Both the position numbers and the translations under genes were made by a program. DNA of 64,000 nt. Source: Tateyamaria sp947503385 (GTDB lineage Bacteria; Pseudomonadota; Alphaproteobacteria; Rhodobacterales; Rhodobacteraceae). The notes under the pieces are model-generated. The model searched no databases. It was not told the origin of the DNA and saw only the letters and a program-made list of their open reading frames with translations. The stretch covers positions 372,001 through 436,000 of the forward strand of contig NZ_JBNFZM010000003.1 in NCBI RefSeq assembly GCF_051195235.1. The letters run 5' to 3'. Shown here piece by piece: positions 51,716 to 59,508 of this stretch (positions are counted from its first letter, which is position 1; the number at the start of each line of letters is the position of its first letter).

Positions 51716-51925
51716 TCAGAGTTCGAACGGATCCTGTGTCAGTTGCAGGACCAGATCGGCGTTCGCCACATCGATGGCCGCGTCGTTTGGCCCTTGGGCA
51801 AAGGCCTGCTGGAACGTTGACCCGAGGGTCGCGATGCCACTGACGGACGAACCGCCGCCGCCACAGGCGGCCACAAAGGCCAATCCGGCGCCCACAAGGA
51901 CGAGGCGCAAGTGCTTGGGTGTCAT
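51716..51925 (-). CDS. Small lipoprotein (69 aa)
   Basis: The protein has a signal peptide with lipobox AFVAACGGGG, then a short polar, Gly/Ser- and Gln-rich mature part ending LTQDPFEL. It is therefore a small lipoprotein. It is read downstream of the DUF4331 gene with a 25-base gap and is probably in the same operon. I do not recognise the family. It might be a secretion substrate, a companion of the DUF4331 protein or a pilotin-like factor for the secretin, none of which can be shown from sequence. Confidence 0.7.
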   Translation of the reverse strand: MTPKHLRLVLVGAGLAFVAACGGGGSSVSGIATLGSTFQQAFAQGPNDAAIDVANADLVLQLTQDPFEL

Positions 51926-51950
51926 GTCGTACTCCTTTCCTGCGTGCCCA

Positions 51951-53579
51951 TCAGTTCACCGACGTCACGGTGCCGTTTGGCGACCCGGGGATCGGCGAAT
52001 TGAGGTAGGGGAACGCGTTTTGCAGGTCCGAGGCCGAAAGCGGCGCGCCATCGGTCAGGGCAACATTGCCAATTGGGGCCTGATCCGGCGTGCAGAACCC
52101 GAGATTGACCAGATCGCTGGCGGTGTTTTCCTCGGCGCCGTCGACACCCAATTCCGCACCCAGCGGAACAGGATGACACAACGCCCCAAGGGCCACGCGC
52201 AGGATGATGTCGATCACATCATCGCCCGGACGACGCCCGTTTGGAAAGCCTGCGAGGTCCTCGGCAACGACACCAAACGTGTTCTGCGCGTCCCGTGGTG
52301 TGGCAGGCACGGCCGTGTTCAGGCGCATCATTTCCGACGCCGTCACATTGGCTGGTTGGTTCAATCCGGGCAAACCGGTCAGGAAAGCAGCCACGAGGTC
52401 TGTCCGGGGCAGGTTCGTCGGTGCGATGTTGTTCTCAAGCCCCAAATCGGGACCAAAGAGCAGCTCGACCAGACGCGGAAAGGTCGGGTTGGTGACGTAA
52501 GTGGCGAAACCAGCGTCATCAATGGGTTCCGAGCCGTTGAAGCGGTCCTTGTCTGTGATCCCGATCACCACTTCGTTGACGAGCGGCGTGGATAGGCGCG
52601 ATTGCTGCACCAGCGCACCGCCGACACGGCTTGTGTCCTCATAACTCGGCGACGGATTCTCCAGCTCGCCCTGTGCAAGGCTCGATGACGTCCATGCCCC
52701 GATGACAGGATCATCGCCCGTGGTGATGCACGAAATCGGCAGCTCAAGCGCCAGAGTGGACACGTTGACCTTGCCAAACACATCATCGTTCACCCGGCTT
52801 TGCGTAATGCCGCCGTCAAAACCCGCGCCGTCTCCGGCTCCGGGCGCGCTGTCGCCTTCGATGGGGACAAAGTTGATCAAATCGAACACCTCGCCAAGGT
52901 TCAGCGCAAAGGCGTCGGCACGTTGCCCCACAAACACGCGACCCGGCATATCACAGCCCGCCATGTCGAAATCGTAGATGAACTGATTGGCGTAGCCATC
53001 ATAGTCAGGGAGCGTTTTCAGCCCCACGTGGTCCAGCGGTTTGGTAAAGGTGGTCTGACCCGACCCGGCGCGTGTGATCGCACTGCGCGTCCCGCTGCGG
53101 CGGTCGCCTTCGATCAGGGTCAGTTCGTAGCTTTCGCTTTCGTTCAAAAGCGACTGGTCACCTGGCAGGATGGGACCTGCATATTTCAGCGGAATGGCGA
53201 CGTTTACACCGCCAATATCCAAACCGATGCCTGCGCCATTATTGGCCAACTGGTTCTCAAAATCGAACTGAAAGGTCAGATCTTCGATGGCATCGCCGTC
53301 ATTGTCGATATGGATTTCATAGATGCCATCCGCATCCATCGTGTAATAGCTTGGCCCGCCGTAGTTCACCTGCAAAGGTTGATAGTTGGCCAGCAACGTC
53401 ACATAGCCTTCGCGACCGGGCTCGTAGCTGCGGAACATATAAAAATCGGTTCCGTCCACTTTGGGATGTTCAGTAATGGCGGGCGCTTCGCGGTGCGATG
53501 ACGCCGCAATGGGCCCCGTTGTGGCCGCTAGAACGGCCACCAGCGCCGTGCTTAGGGCCAATGCCTTTTTGGTCTTCAT
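51951..53579 (-). CDS. DUF4331 exported protein
   Basis: The 542-aa protein has a signal peptide cleaved near residue 26 (TGPIAA/SSHREAP). The motif SSHREAPAITEHPKVDGTDFY defines the DUF4331 family. The middle contains Asp-rich, calcium-binding-like stretches (HIDNDGDAIEDLTFQFDF). The protein is beta-rich throughout, and its function in the family is unknown. AGAGGAC precedes the ATG. It is a good candidate substrate of the adjacent secretion system because a matching ECF-type promoter lies upstream and the gene sits beside the secretion operons. Its leader RNA would be about 130 bases. Confidence 0.82.
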   Translation of the reverse strand: MKTKKALALSTALVAVLAATTGPIAASSHREAPAITEHPKVDGTDFYMFRSYEPGREGYVTLLANYQPLQVNYGGPSYYTMDADGIYEIHIDNDGDAIEDLTFQFDFENQLANNGAGIGLDIGGVNVAIPLKYAGPILPGDQSLLNESESYELTLIEGDRRSGTRSAITRAGSGQTTFTKPLDHVGLKTLPDYDGYANQFIYDFDMAGCDMPGRVFVGQRADAFALNLGEVFDLINFVPIEGDSAPGAGDGAGFDGGITQSRVNDDVFGKVNVSTLALELPISCITTGDDPVIGAWTSSSLAQGELENPSPSYEDTSRVGGALVQQSRLSTPLVNEVVIGITDKDRFNGSEPIDDAGFATYVTNPTFPRLVELLFGPDLGLENNIAPTNLPRTDLVAAFLTGLPGLNQPANVTASEMMRLNTAVPATPRDAQNTFGVVAEDLAGFPNGRRPGDDVIDIILRVALGALCHPVPLGAELGVDGAEENTASDLVNLGFCTPDQAPIGNVALTDGAPLSASDLQNAFPYLNSPIPGSPNGTVTSVN

Positions 53580-53717
53580 GTCATGTCCTCTCAGATCGAA
53601 TTTGCGCACGACTTTCCCGGTCGCAAAAACGTGCGTTCTTGCGGGCGAAGCCGTCCGACAGCGGAACTCAGCCCTGGCGCGGATGCGCGGTGGTGGGACT
53701 TCAGGTGCTGCACCCAA

Positions 53718-53747
53718 CAAGACGAAGGCGGGCGCGAAAAAGTTTCA
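53718..53747 (-). promoter_or_regulatory. ECF-type promoter candidate before the DUF4331 gene
   Basis: On the minus strand TGAAAC is followed after 17 bases by CGTCTTG. The first bases after the -35 (TTTTT) and the -10 (CGTCTTG) are identical to those of the FAS1 promoter candidate. It is back to back with the prepilin-peptidase promoter: their -35 elements form the perfect palindrome GTTTCAGCGGCTGAAAC (53742-53758). Confidence 0.6.
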
Positions 53748-53752
53748 GCGGC

Positions 53753-53782
53753 TGAAACATCTCTGCCTGCCCGACCGTACTG
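53753..53782 (+). promoter_or_regulatory. ECF-type promoter candidate before the prepilin peptidase
   Basis: TGAAAC is followed after 17 bases by CGTACTG, about 26 bases before the prepilin-peptidase start. It shares its -35 palindrome with the divergent DUF4331 promoter candidate. Confidence 0.6.
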
Positions 53783-53808
53783 TTCTGTATCGACGTTATG
53801 GGGCCGGT

Positions 53809-54270
53809 ATGTTGGCAGTTCTGGAACAGATGATCCGATTTGACGTGCTGGCATCTGCCTTGCTGGCAGGGCTGTTGGGATGGATTTGCGTGGTAGATAT
53901 CCGGCGGTTCCAGATCCCGGATGCGGCAAGCCTTGGGCTGCTCGCGTCGGGGCTGGCCCTCAGCTTGGTCTCTCCGGTGGTCACGCCTGCACCGGCACTG
54001 GTTGGGGCGGGCGTGGGTTATGTCACCTTTGCCGCGCTGGGTGCCGTGTTCTTTCGCCATACGGGGCGGGATGGCCTTGGCCTTGGCGACGCCAAGCTGT
54101 TGGCCGCCGCTGGCGCGTGGCTCGGCCTTAGGGATTTGCCTTTGCTGGTGGCCATCGCCGCAATCAGCGCGCTGGTCTTTGCGCTGCTCACACGCCAGCG
54201 CAGGCTTGCCTTTGGCCCGTGGCTGTCCGGCGCGTTCTGGGCGATCTGGGTGGTGCGGATCAGCGCCTAG
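53809..54270 (+). CDS. Prepilin peptidase (short A24A type)
   Basis: The 153-aa membrane protein is the aspartic peptidase half of a prepilin peptidase. Asp30 lies in VVDIRRFQIPD and Asp94 in the GxGD motif GLGLGD, followed by AKLLAAAGAWLGL. Four to five hydrophobic segments are present. The N-terminal methylase domain of classical GspO/PilD is absent, as in short TadV/CpaA-type enzymes. It probably cleaves the leaders of the five pseudopilins encoded nearby, since no other prepilin peptidase is in the window. It ends by converging with the cupin anti-sigma gene (four-base overlap). Confidence 0.85.
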   Translation: MLAVLEQMIRFDVLASALLAGLLGWICVVDIRRFQIPDAASLGLLASGLALSLVSPVVTPAPALVGAGVGYVTFAALGAVFFRHTGRDGLGLGDAKLLAAAGAWLGLRDLPLLVAIAAISALVFALLTRQRRLAFGPWLSGAFWAIWVVRISA

Positions 54271-54782
54271 GCGCTGACCAACACCAGACAGCCCGCAGGC
54301 ATCGTGATCTCGGGATGCACGGAACCGGGCATGGCCACCTGCGCGTCCCCGGCCGAGTAGAGTTTGCCATCGATCCACAACTCACCCTCAAGGATGAACA
54401 GATGTTCGGCGCGCGCGTGGATATGCGGTTTGATCGACGCACCGGGCAAACAGCGCAGCAGATACATCGAACGGCCTGTCTGCTCTTCGTGTGCCAGCAC
54501 CTTTTTCCAGACCTTTTCAGTGCGCTGTTCCCACACACCATCCTCGGCCCGCACGCTTTGAAACGGGGCCGCGTCCTGCGCGTCAAGTTCAGCCTCGATC
54601 GCGTCAAACAATCCATCGGGTGGTGCCGCTTCGGGCAGGCGGGCCAGCAGGGGCGACAGATGCTCTGCGAATACCGTCGCCTCATCCGCCAGATCGGGAC
54701 GGGTGCCCGGCAGGGTCGGCTCCAGCCCGCCCAGCATCGCGTTCAACACCTCGGCGGAATGTCTCGCGTCGGTCTTCTTCAT
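54267..54782 (-). CDS. Cupin-type anti-sigma factor (ChrR-related)
   Basis: The 171-aa protein has a helical N-terminal part and a C-terminal cupin domain (SIKPHIHARAEHLFILEGELW, then MPGSVHPEITMPAGCLVLVSA) with the metal-binding His residues of ChrR cupins. ChrR-type anti-sigmas usually hold zinc through an N-terminal HxxxCxxC site; here that site is absent, so the sensing chemistry must differ. The segment PPDGLFDAIEAELDA resembles a helix found in many anti-sigma domains. It should restrain the adjacent ECF sigma factor in the cytoplasm. Start overlaps the sigma stop by ATGA. Confidence 0.8.
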   Translation of the reverse strand: MKKTDARHSAEVLNAMLGGLEPTLPGTRPDLADEATVFAEHLSPLLARLPEAAPPDGLFDAIEAELDAQDAAPFQSVRAEDGVWEQRTEKVWKKVLAHEEQTGRSMYLLRCLPGASIKPHIHARAEHLFILEGELWIDGKLYSAGDAQVAMPGSVHPEITMPAGCLVLVSA

Positions 54783-55321
54783 ATCATCGCTTCCTTCAAT
54801 GCCGCGATGCCGCGGCGTACCCAACTTTTGGCGGTTCCGACCGGCACATCCATAACGCCTGCCAGTTCAATATAGGTGTAGCCCTGAAAATAGCACAGCA
54901 GCAGCGCCTGCCTGTATTCCGGGCGCAAATCCTCCAGCAACCGACGGATCACAATCGTATCGAGCGCAGATCCCGCAGGATCAGGATTGCCACTGATATC
55001 CGGCACTTCGTCCGAAAACTGGACAAATCCACGCGCCCGTTCCGACCGCAACCGATCAATGGCGCAATTGCGGGCGATAGACCCGATCCACGACAGGGGA
55101 TTGCCGCAATCGGCCTGAAAATGCCCCGCCCTTCTCCAGATGCGCACATAGGTTTCCTGTGCGACCTCGCTGGCAACCTCACGGTCGCGCAGGATGCCCA
55201 GCACGACGCCGAACACATATCGCGAACTGACTTCGTAGAACCGTCTGAACGCCGCCCGGTCCCCGGCTGCGCACTGCACCAGCAAATCGGCAATCAAACG
55301 GGACTGTTCCGCCGCCCCCAT
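54779..55321 (-). CDS. ECF sigma factor paired with the cupin anti-sigma
   Basis: The 180-aa protein has region 2 (FRRFYEVSSRYVFGVVLGIL, EVASEVAQETYVRIWRRA and SWIGSIARNCAIDRLRSE) and region 4 (LLCYFQGYTYIELAGVMDVP then GTAKSWVRRGIAALKEAM), the RpoE-ChrR-like arrangement. The ATG at 55321 has GAGGG upstream; a longer frame to 55378 is less convincing. A degenerate match to the shared promoter motif (GCATC-N17-CGTAGTG, 55409-55437, minus strand) lies upstream and might reflect autoregulation. It is the better-placed candidate for controlling the FAS1, molybdoenzyme and DUF4331 promoters. Confidence 0.9.
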   Translation of the reverse strand: MGAAEQSRLIADLLVQCAAGDRAAFRRFYEVSSRYVFGVVLGILRDREVASEVAQETYVRIWRRAGHFQADCGNPLSWIGSIARNCAIDRLRSERARGFVQFSDEVPDISGNPDPAGSALDTIVIRRLLEDLRPEYRQALLLCYFQGYTYIELAGVMDVPVGTAKSWVRRGIAALKEAMI

Positions 55322-55426
55322 CTTTGCCCTCGCGCCCCCATGTTGCTGAGACCTGGGCACCAGTTTGGTAACACCCACTTTCGGTCCTTTCCGTATGCTG
55401 TTTCATAGCACTACGGCGCCCACCGA

Positions 55427-55909
55427 TCAAAAGATGCACTCCATTCGGATTTTTTCGTTTTCGTCCATAAGCGGGATTTCGGTGCGCACCGGTTCGGCCT
55501 GCGCGCCGATGGATTGGGCGTGCATTGTGATCAGGAAATGCGTGTGGCCACTGCATTTGGTGCGCACGAACGCCCGTAAACCTGCACCGTGCAACGTCAC
55601 CGATCCCAACCCCATCCACGCAGCATCCGTGTTGGGGCGCGCAACGATCTGCTGGCGCGATTGCATCAACAAGAAAACCAAAGCCCCGGCGCATAACCCG
55701 GCCCCGAAAGCAGTCACAACCACGCGCATTCGAACACCAGGGCGTGGGCGGTCCGCGCCGTCAAGCCGCGCTTCGATCTGGGCAAAGAGGTCGGCGCTTG
55801 GCTCTGCCTCTGTCAACAGATGCACAAGCGGGGCTGCGGCCTCGACCTCGGAAACCGGGCGTTTGGCGCGCCACAGTCTGGCACGCGCGCGTCGGAGCAG
55901 CGTTTTCAT
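55427..55909 (-). CDS. Small membrane protein with an anti-sigma-like segment
   Basis: The 160-aa protein has a basic N terminus, the stretch PSADLFAQIEARLDGAD, which closely resembles LFDAIEAELDA of the adjacent cupin anti-sigma, and one membrane helix (about 78-100, VVVTAFGAGLCAGALVFLLM). A periplasmic tail follows. The shared helix is common in anti-sigma domains, so this may be a second, membrane-bound anti-sigma or a signal-transducing partner. The start is uncertain: ATG at 55909 is used, but a TTG at 55957 is also open and neither has a good ribosome site. It lies between the sigma and molybdoenzyme genes. Confidence 0.6.
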   Translation of the reverse strand: MKTLLRRARARLWRAKRPVSEVEAAAPLVHLLTEAEPSADLFAQIEARLDGADRPRPGVRMRVVVTAFGAGLCAGALVFLLMQSRQQIVARPNTDAAWMGLGSVTLHGAGLRAFVRTKCSGHTHFLITMHAQSIGAQAEPVRTEIPLMDENEKIRMECIF

Positions 55910-56005
55910 CAGCGTATCAAGTTGTTCTTTGTACAGAGTTCCGGGTGTAACCGGCAATACGGACGCCGACCCTTGTCAGTTGCAGCTTCCCTTGCGTCAC
56001 CGCAA

Positions 56006-56797
56006 TCAGATGCCCGCATACCATTCATACCCGCGGTCCTCCCAGTATCCGCCGCGCCCGCGTCCAATGCCGGAAAAGTCGTCCACCAATTCAATTGCGC
56101 GGACGTATTTGGCCATTTTGTATCCCAGTTGCCGTTCCACACGGACCCGCAACGGGGCCCCGTTGGGCACGGGCAGCGGCGCGCCGTTCATGCCCCACGC
56201 AAGAAGAGTTTGCGGATGGCGCGCATCAACCAAGTCAATCGTCTCATAGTAGCGAATGGCACCGGACAGGCTGCGTTCGATCGTGTCAAAACAGTGGAAC
56301 AGCACATACCGCGCCGACGTGTGGACCATGGCCCGGTCCAATACATGCCACAGCGGCACACCCGCCCATTCGGCAATGCAGCTCCACCCTTCGACGCAGT
56401 CGTGGCGGGTGATTTGCCGCCGTGTTGGCATCTGCCGCAAGTCGGCCAGCGACAAGGAAAGCGGACGATGCACCAACCCGCCGACCTCAAGCCGGTAATT
56501 GGCAAACCGCGCATTGCGGTGCGCCACATAGTCCGCATCCTGCGGATCGGTGACGCCATTGGGCCGCTGGGGTTGGCGGATGTCGACGGGCGCAAACTCC
56601 TGTGCCAGCGCATCTCGGTCCAGAACACCGCGTTGCATCGCCATGGTCAGGTCATTCGCCCGTTCCATGAAATGACGCAGACGGTGGTCGGGTGCGCTCA
56701 GCCCATCCAGTACTTTGCAACCAGCCACGGTGGACGCGGCAATCGTGCCCAGCCCCGTCCGCAAAAGCCGCCTGCGCGACACCACATGATCAGACAT
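56006..56797 (-). CDS. Molybdopterin-dependent oxidoreductase (sulfite oxidase/MsrP-like), Tat-exported
   Basis: The 263-aa protein has a twin-arginine signal (SRRRLLRTGLGTIAAS) ending in a lipobox-like VAGC, so it may be a lipid-anchored periplasmic protein. The sulfite oxidase-type domain has the molybdenum-ligating Cys134 in RHDCVEGWSC, YVLFHCFD and a C-terminal VERQLGYKMAKYVRAIELVD typical of MsrP-like enzymes. It could reduce oxidised methionines or sulfoxides with electrons from the adjacent cytochrome b. GGAGGCAGG upstream of the ATG at 56797. It overlaps the cytochrome gene by eight bases. Confidence 0.86.
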   Translation of the reverse strand: MSDHVVSRRRLLRTGLGTIAASTVAGCKVLDGLSAPDHRLRHFMERANDLTMAMQRGVLDRDALAQEFAPVDIRQPQRPNGVTDPQDADYVAHRNARFANYRLEVGGLVHRPLSLSLADLRQMPTRRQITRHDCVEGWSCIAEWAGVPLWHVLDRAMVHTSARYVLFHCFDTIERSLSGAIRYYETIDLVDARHPQTLLAWGMNGAPLPVPNGAPLRVRVERQLGYKMAKYVRAIELVDDFSGIGRGRGGYWEDRGYEWYAGI

Positions 56798-57590
56798 CGC
56801 CTGCCTCCTGTGCATCGGCACGGTACCAGCCGGTAACAATGGCCCGCATTTCGTTCAGTGGACCGGCAAGAACGACCATCACCATATGCACCACGAAAAA
56901 GCCCAACAGGCCTGCCGCAAGGACAAAGTGCAACGTGCGCGCAGACTGCCTGCCGCCCAGACCCTCGGACAGCCATGGCAACGCCGCGTTGACACCCGGC
57001 GACATGGCCAATCCCGTCAGGATCATCATGGGAAAGAGCACGAACAGAACCAGACCATAGCTAAGCCGCTGCAACGGCCCATAGCGCGCGGCATGACGAA
57101 ATCGCCCCCGCACATGGTCTCGCACGTCGCGCGCCAGACCACGCCAATGATGCCGATCCATAACCAGATCGCGCACAAGATGCCCGGACAAGAGCGCGCC
57201 CACTGCCCATACCAAGAGGGTCACCACAAACACCCATGCAAAGAAAAAATGGATCACCCGACCCGTGGCCAGATCGGTGCCGCTGGGAATGGTGGCCCAC
57301 GGCGGAAACGCACGCACCGCGCCTCCTGAATAGCCCAGCACGCCCATGCCGCCCGCGCGCCAGCCGAACAGTTCAACGACGCCCCGGTCATCCACCGCAC
57401 CGATCCGCAGCACTGTATTGTCAAACCCGAAACCGGACTGGTCGCCCCAATACAGCACGGGATGCGCGTTAAAGATTTGCAGCCCCGTGAGCAGCAGAAA
57501 AAACAGGCTCAGCGCCCAGATCCAATGTGTGACCCGCGTCACCCGCGTGTGGCGACGCACCAGCGGGCCGGGTGGTGTGTTGCGTGACAT
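56790..57590 (-). CDS. Cytochrome b561-type membrane protein (partner of the molybdoenzyme)
   Basis: The 266-aa protein has four membrane helices with His ligands for heme: VTHWIWALSLFFLLLTG near residue 20, GRVIHFFFAWVFVVTLLVWAVG near 110, a central YGPLQRLSYGLVLFVLFPM and LHFVLAAGLLGFFVVHMVM near 235. This is the hydrogenase-type/b561 cytochrome fold. It probably passes quinol electrons to the periplasmic molybdoenzyme encoded by the overlapping gene, playing the part MsrQ plays for MsrP, though the sequence differs. It is first in its operon and has a matching ECF promoter candidate. Confidence 0.86.
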   Translation of the reverse strand: MSRNTPPGPLVRRHTRVTRVTHWIWALSLFFLLLTGLQIFNAHPVLYWGDQSGFGFDNTVLRIGAVDDRGVVELFGWRAGGMGVLGYSGGAVRAFPPWATIPSGTDLATGRVIHFFFAWVFVVTLLVWAVGALLSGHLVRDLVMDRHHWRGLARDVRDHVRGRFRHAARYGPLQRLSYGLVLFVLFPMMILTGLAMSPGVNAALPWLSEGLGGRQSARTLHFVLAAGLLGFFVVHMVMVVLAGPLNEMRAIVTGWYRADAQEAGDV

Positions 57591-57618
57591 AAGCGCACCT
57601 CTCCTGTTGCGTGTGAGG

Positions 57619-57648
57619 CATTACGACCGCAACCCGGCAAGAGTTTCA
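57619..57648 (-). promoter_or_regulatory. ECF-type promoter candidate before the cytochrome b/molybdoenzyme operon
   Basis: On the minus strand TGAAAC is followed after 17 bases by CGTAATG, about 28 bases before the cytochrome start. It is divergent from the FAS1 promoter candidate 36 bases away. Confidence 0.55.
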
Positions 57649-57683
57649 GCCCAACGTCACACGGGCAGGGTCGCGATCGGACG

Positions 57684-57713
57684 CGAAACTTTTTGCAGTC
57701 GGGTTCCGTCTTG
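57684..57713 (+). promoter_or_regulatory. ECF-type promoter candidate before the FAS1 gene
   Basis: CGAAAC is followed after 17 bases by CGTCTTG, about 46 bases before the FAS1 start codon. The sequence TTTTT directly after GAAAC and the CGTCTTG element are identical to the DUF4331 promoter candidate. Confidence 0.6.
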
Positions 57714-57759
57714 TTCGCTGTCCCCGTCGGGACATCCCAACCAAGCGAAAGGAATTTTC

Positions 57760-58314
57760 ATGTTCACCCCCCGCAAGACTGCCGCCACGCTTCTCGCCCT
57801 CGTGCTCGGCACCACCGCAACCTTTGCCGCCAACCCAGACGTGGGCGGCGCACCGATGTTCAGCGACAAAAACATCATTGAAAACGCTGTGAATTCCGCT
57901 GATCACACAACGCTGGTCGCCGCTGTCAAAGCTGCTGGTTTGGTCGACGCATTGATGGGCGATGGCCCCTTTACCGTGTTCGCGCCTGTCAACGACGCCT
58001 TTGCCGCGCTGCCCGCAGGCACGGTCGAAACGCTGCTGGAGCCCGCCAACAAGGATATGCTGACCAAGATCCTTACAGCGCATGTTGTGGCCGGTGATCT
58101 GTCCGCACAGGCGCTGAAGTCGCAGGCCGCCAAAAGCAGCGATGGTTTCGTCCACCTCGAAACCCTGTCCGGTGACGCGCTGTCTGCGCAGGTGCGCGGC
58201 AATCAGGTGTTTGTCTTTGACGAAAACGGCAACGCCGCGAAAATCACGATTGCCGATGTGAACCAATCCAACGGTGTGATCCACGTTGTGAACAAGGTGC
58301 TGCTGCCCAAGTAA
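57760..58314 (+). CDS. Fasciclin (FAS1)-domain exported protein
   Basis: The 184-aa protein has a signal peptide cleaved near residue 23 (TATFA/ANP) and one FAS1 domain: NSADHTTLVAAVKAAGLVDA, FTVFAPVNDAFAALPAG (H1 motif) and NQSNGVIHVVNKVLLPK (H2 motif). Such proteins mediate adhesion or appear in bacterial stress regulons next to ECF sigma/ChrR-type pairs. GAAAGGA lies before the ATG. The gene is divergent from the cytochrome/molybdoenzyme operon, with matching promoter candidates on both sides. Confidence 0.92.
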   Translation: MFTPRKTAATLLALVLGTTATFAANPDVGGAPMFSDKNIIENAVNSADHTTLVAAVKAAGLVDALMGDGPFTVFAPVNDAFAALPAGTVETLLEPANKDMLTKILTAHVVAGDLSAQALKSQAAKSSDGFVHLETLSGDALSAQVRGNQVFVFDENGNAAKITIADVNQSNGVIHVVNKVLLPK

Positions 58315-58326
58315 GCCAGCACAAGT

Positions 58327-58361
58327 GCCGGGCGGGCGCAAGCCCAAGCCGCCTGCCTGGC
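58327..58361. terminator. Hairpin between convergent FAS1 and LacI genes
   Basis: GCCGGGCGGGC-N13-GCCTGCCTGGC pairs over 11 positions, two of them G-U in RNA. It lies between the convergent stops of the FAS1 and LacI-family genes. No T-run follows, so termination there is likely but not certain. Confidence 0.45.
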
Positions 58362-58377
58362 GCGCCACGCGACCGCA

Positions 58378-59409
58378 TCACCGCGCCGGAGCCGCGCTTG
58401 ACTGCCGCGTGATCAATTCCGGTGCGCAATGCAGGCTGGCGCCACCGCGCGCAGATGGATCGACAATCGCCATGGCCAGTTCCTTGCCCGCCTCCTGCCC
58501 GATCCGCTTGGCCGGCAGGCGGACCGTGGTCAGCGCAGGTTCGATGTCCGACGAGCCTTTGAAATCTCCGATCCCGACAATAGAAACGTCCTCCGGCACG
58601 GACAAACCGGACGCTTTGGCCCCATACAAGGCGCCGGTGGCAAGGATATCGTTCCCGCATATCAGCGCTGTGGGCGGATTTGCCTGCGATAGCAACTGCT
58701 GCGCGTCGCGCTTCGATTCCGAAATGCTGTAGACCGTTTGCAACATCCAGTGGTCCGGGACTTCAACACCGGCCCCTTGCAACGTGTCCAACACAACGTC
58801 ACGCCGTGCCAGCGCGCGGTCATTCCCGAACGTCGGCGGGAACATGCACGCAATGCGCCTGTGGCCCAGCGCCAGCACGTGCGCGGCAATCATTTGGCCC
58901 GCCAGTTCATTGTCCGCCCCAATGGCCGGGAACCGCGATTGCGCCGCATAATTCCACATCAGCACGCAAGGGATGTCCTGACTGTCCAACAGCTGGAACA
59001 CCGCCTCATCGTGATCGAGCCCGGTCAAAACCACCCCATCCACCCGATGTTCGAGAAACTTGCGCAAAATGGCGTATTCGCGCTGCAAATCGTAGCCATG
59101 CGAGGCCAGAAGGATCGTAAACCCCTGCGCCTCCACCGTTTCAGAAAAGGCCTGCACCACTTCGGCAAAGATCGCGTGGTCCAGTGTCGGGATCAGCACA
59201 CCGATCGTGCCCGAGCGGATGCCGTGGATCGTCTGCGCCGCGCGGTTGCGGATATAGCCGGTGCGGCGCACAGCGGAATCGATCTTCTTGCGGGTCGCGG
59301 GTTTCAGCAATTCGGGGTGATTGAAGTAACGCGAAACCGTCGATGCCGACACACGAGCAGCCTTTGCCACGGTGACGATATCCGCTTTTTTAGTCTTGTT
59401 TACAGACAC
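58378..59409 (-). CDS. LacI-family regulator of the tricarboxylate-type transporter cluster
   Basis: The 343-aa regulator has a LacI helix-turn-helix (IVTVAKAARVSASTVSRYF, about residues 11-29) with hinge NRAAQTIHGIRSG and a GntR/PurR-type effector domain (GVLIPTLDHAIFAEVVQAFS, PALTTVRLPAKRIGQEAGKE). It is divergent from the TctA gene across 99 bases that contain a candidate operator, so it probably represses the transporter and dehydrogenase genes until their substrate is present. Confidence 0.9.
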   Translation of the reverse strand: MSVNKTKKADIVTVAKAARVSASTVSRYFNHPELLKPATRKKIDSAVRRTGYIRNRAAQTIHGIRSGTIGVLIPTLDHAIFAEVVQAFSETVEAQGFTILLASHGYDLQREYAILRKFLEHRVDGVVLTGLDHDEAVFQLLDSQDIPCVLMWNYAAQSRFPAIGADNELAGQMIAAHVLALGHRRIACMFPPTFGNDRALARRDVVLDTLQGAGVEVPDHWMLQTVYSISESKRDAQQLLSQANPPTALICGNDILATGALYGAKASGLSVPEDVSIVGIGDFKGSSDIEPALTTVRLPAKRIGQEAGKELAMAIVDPSARGGASLHCAPELITRQSSAAPAR

Positions 59410-59433
59410 TTCAACGCCACCACCTATCGAATT

Positions 59434-59461
59434 ATGAAAACATTTGCAAAACTATTTTCAT
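59434..59461. promoter_or_regulatory. Candidate operator between LacI regulator and tctA
   Basis: ATGAAAA and TTTTCAT form an inverted repeat around the palindrome TTTGCAAA (59443-59450). The site is in the divergent intergenic region of the LacI-family regulator and the transporter operon, the expected place for its operator. The central palindrome is off-centre in the dyad by about one base. Confidence 0.4.
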
Positions 59462-59508
59462 CGCTTAGCGTTGTTGGTCAACCCTGAGCTTGGGAGGCGT
59501 TTGGGCAA

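Noticed and set aside
55322..55427. TGAAAC at 55405-55400 (minus) as the sigma factor's own promoter
   Set aside because: At the fixed 17-base spacing the -10 reads GAAAG instead of CGTM. A degenerate GCATC-N17-CGTAGTG nearby fits better, but only three of five -35 bases match.
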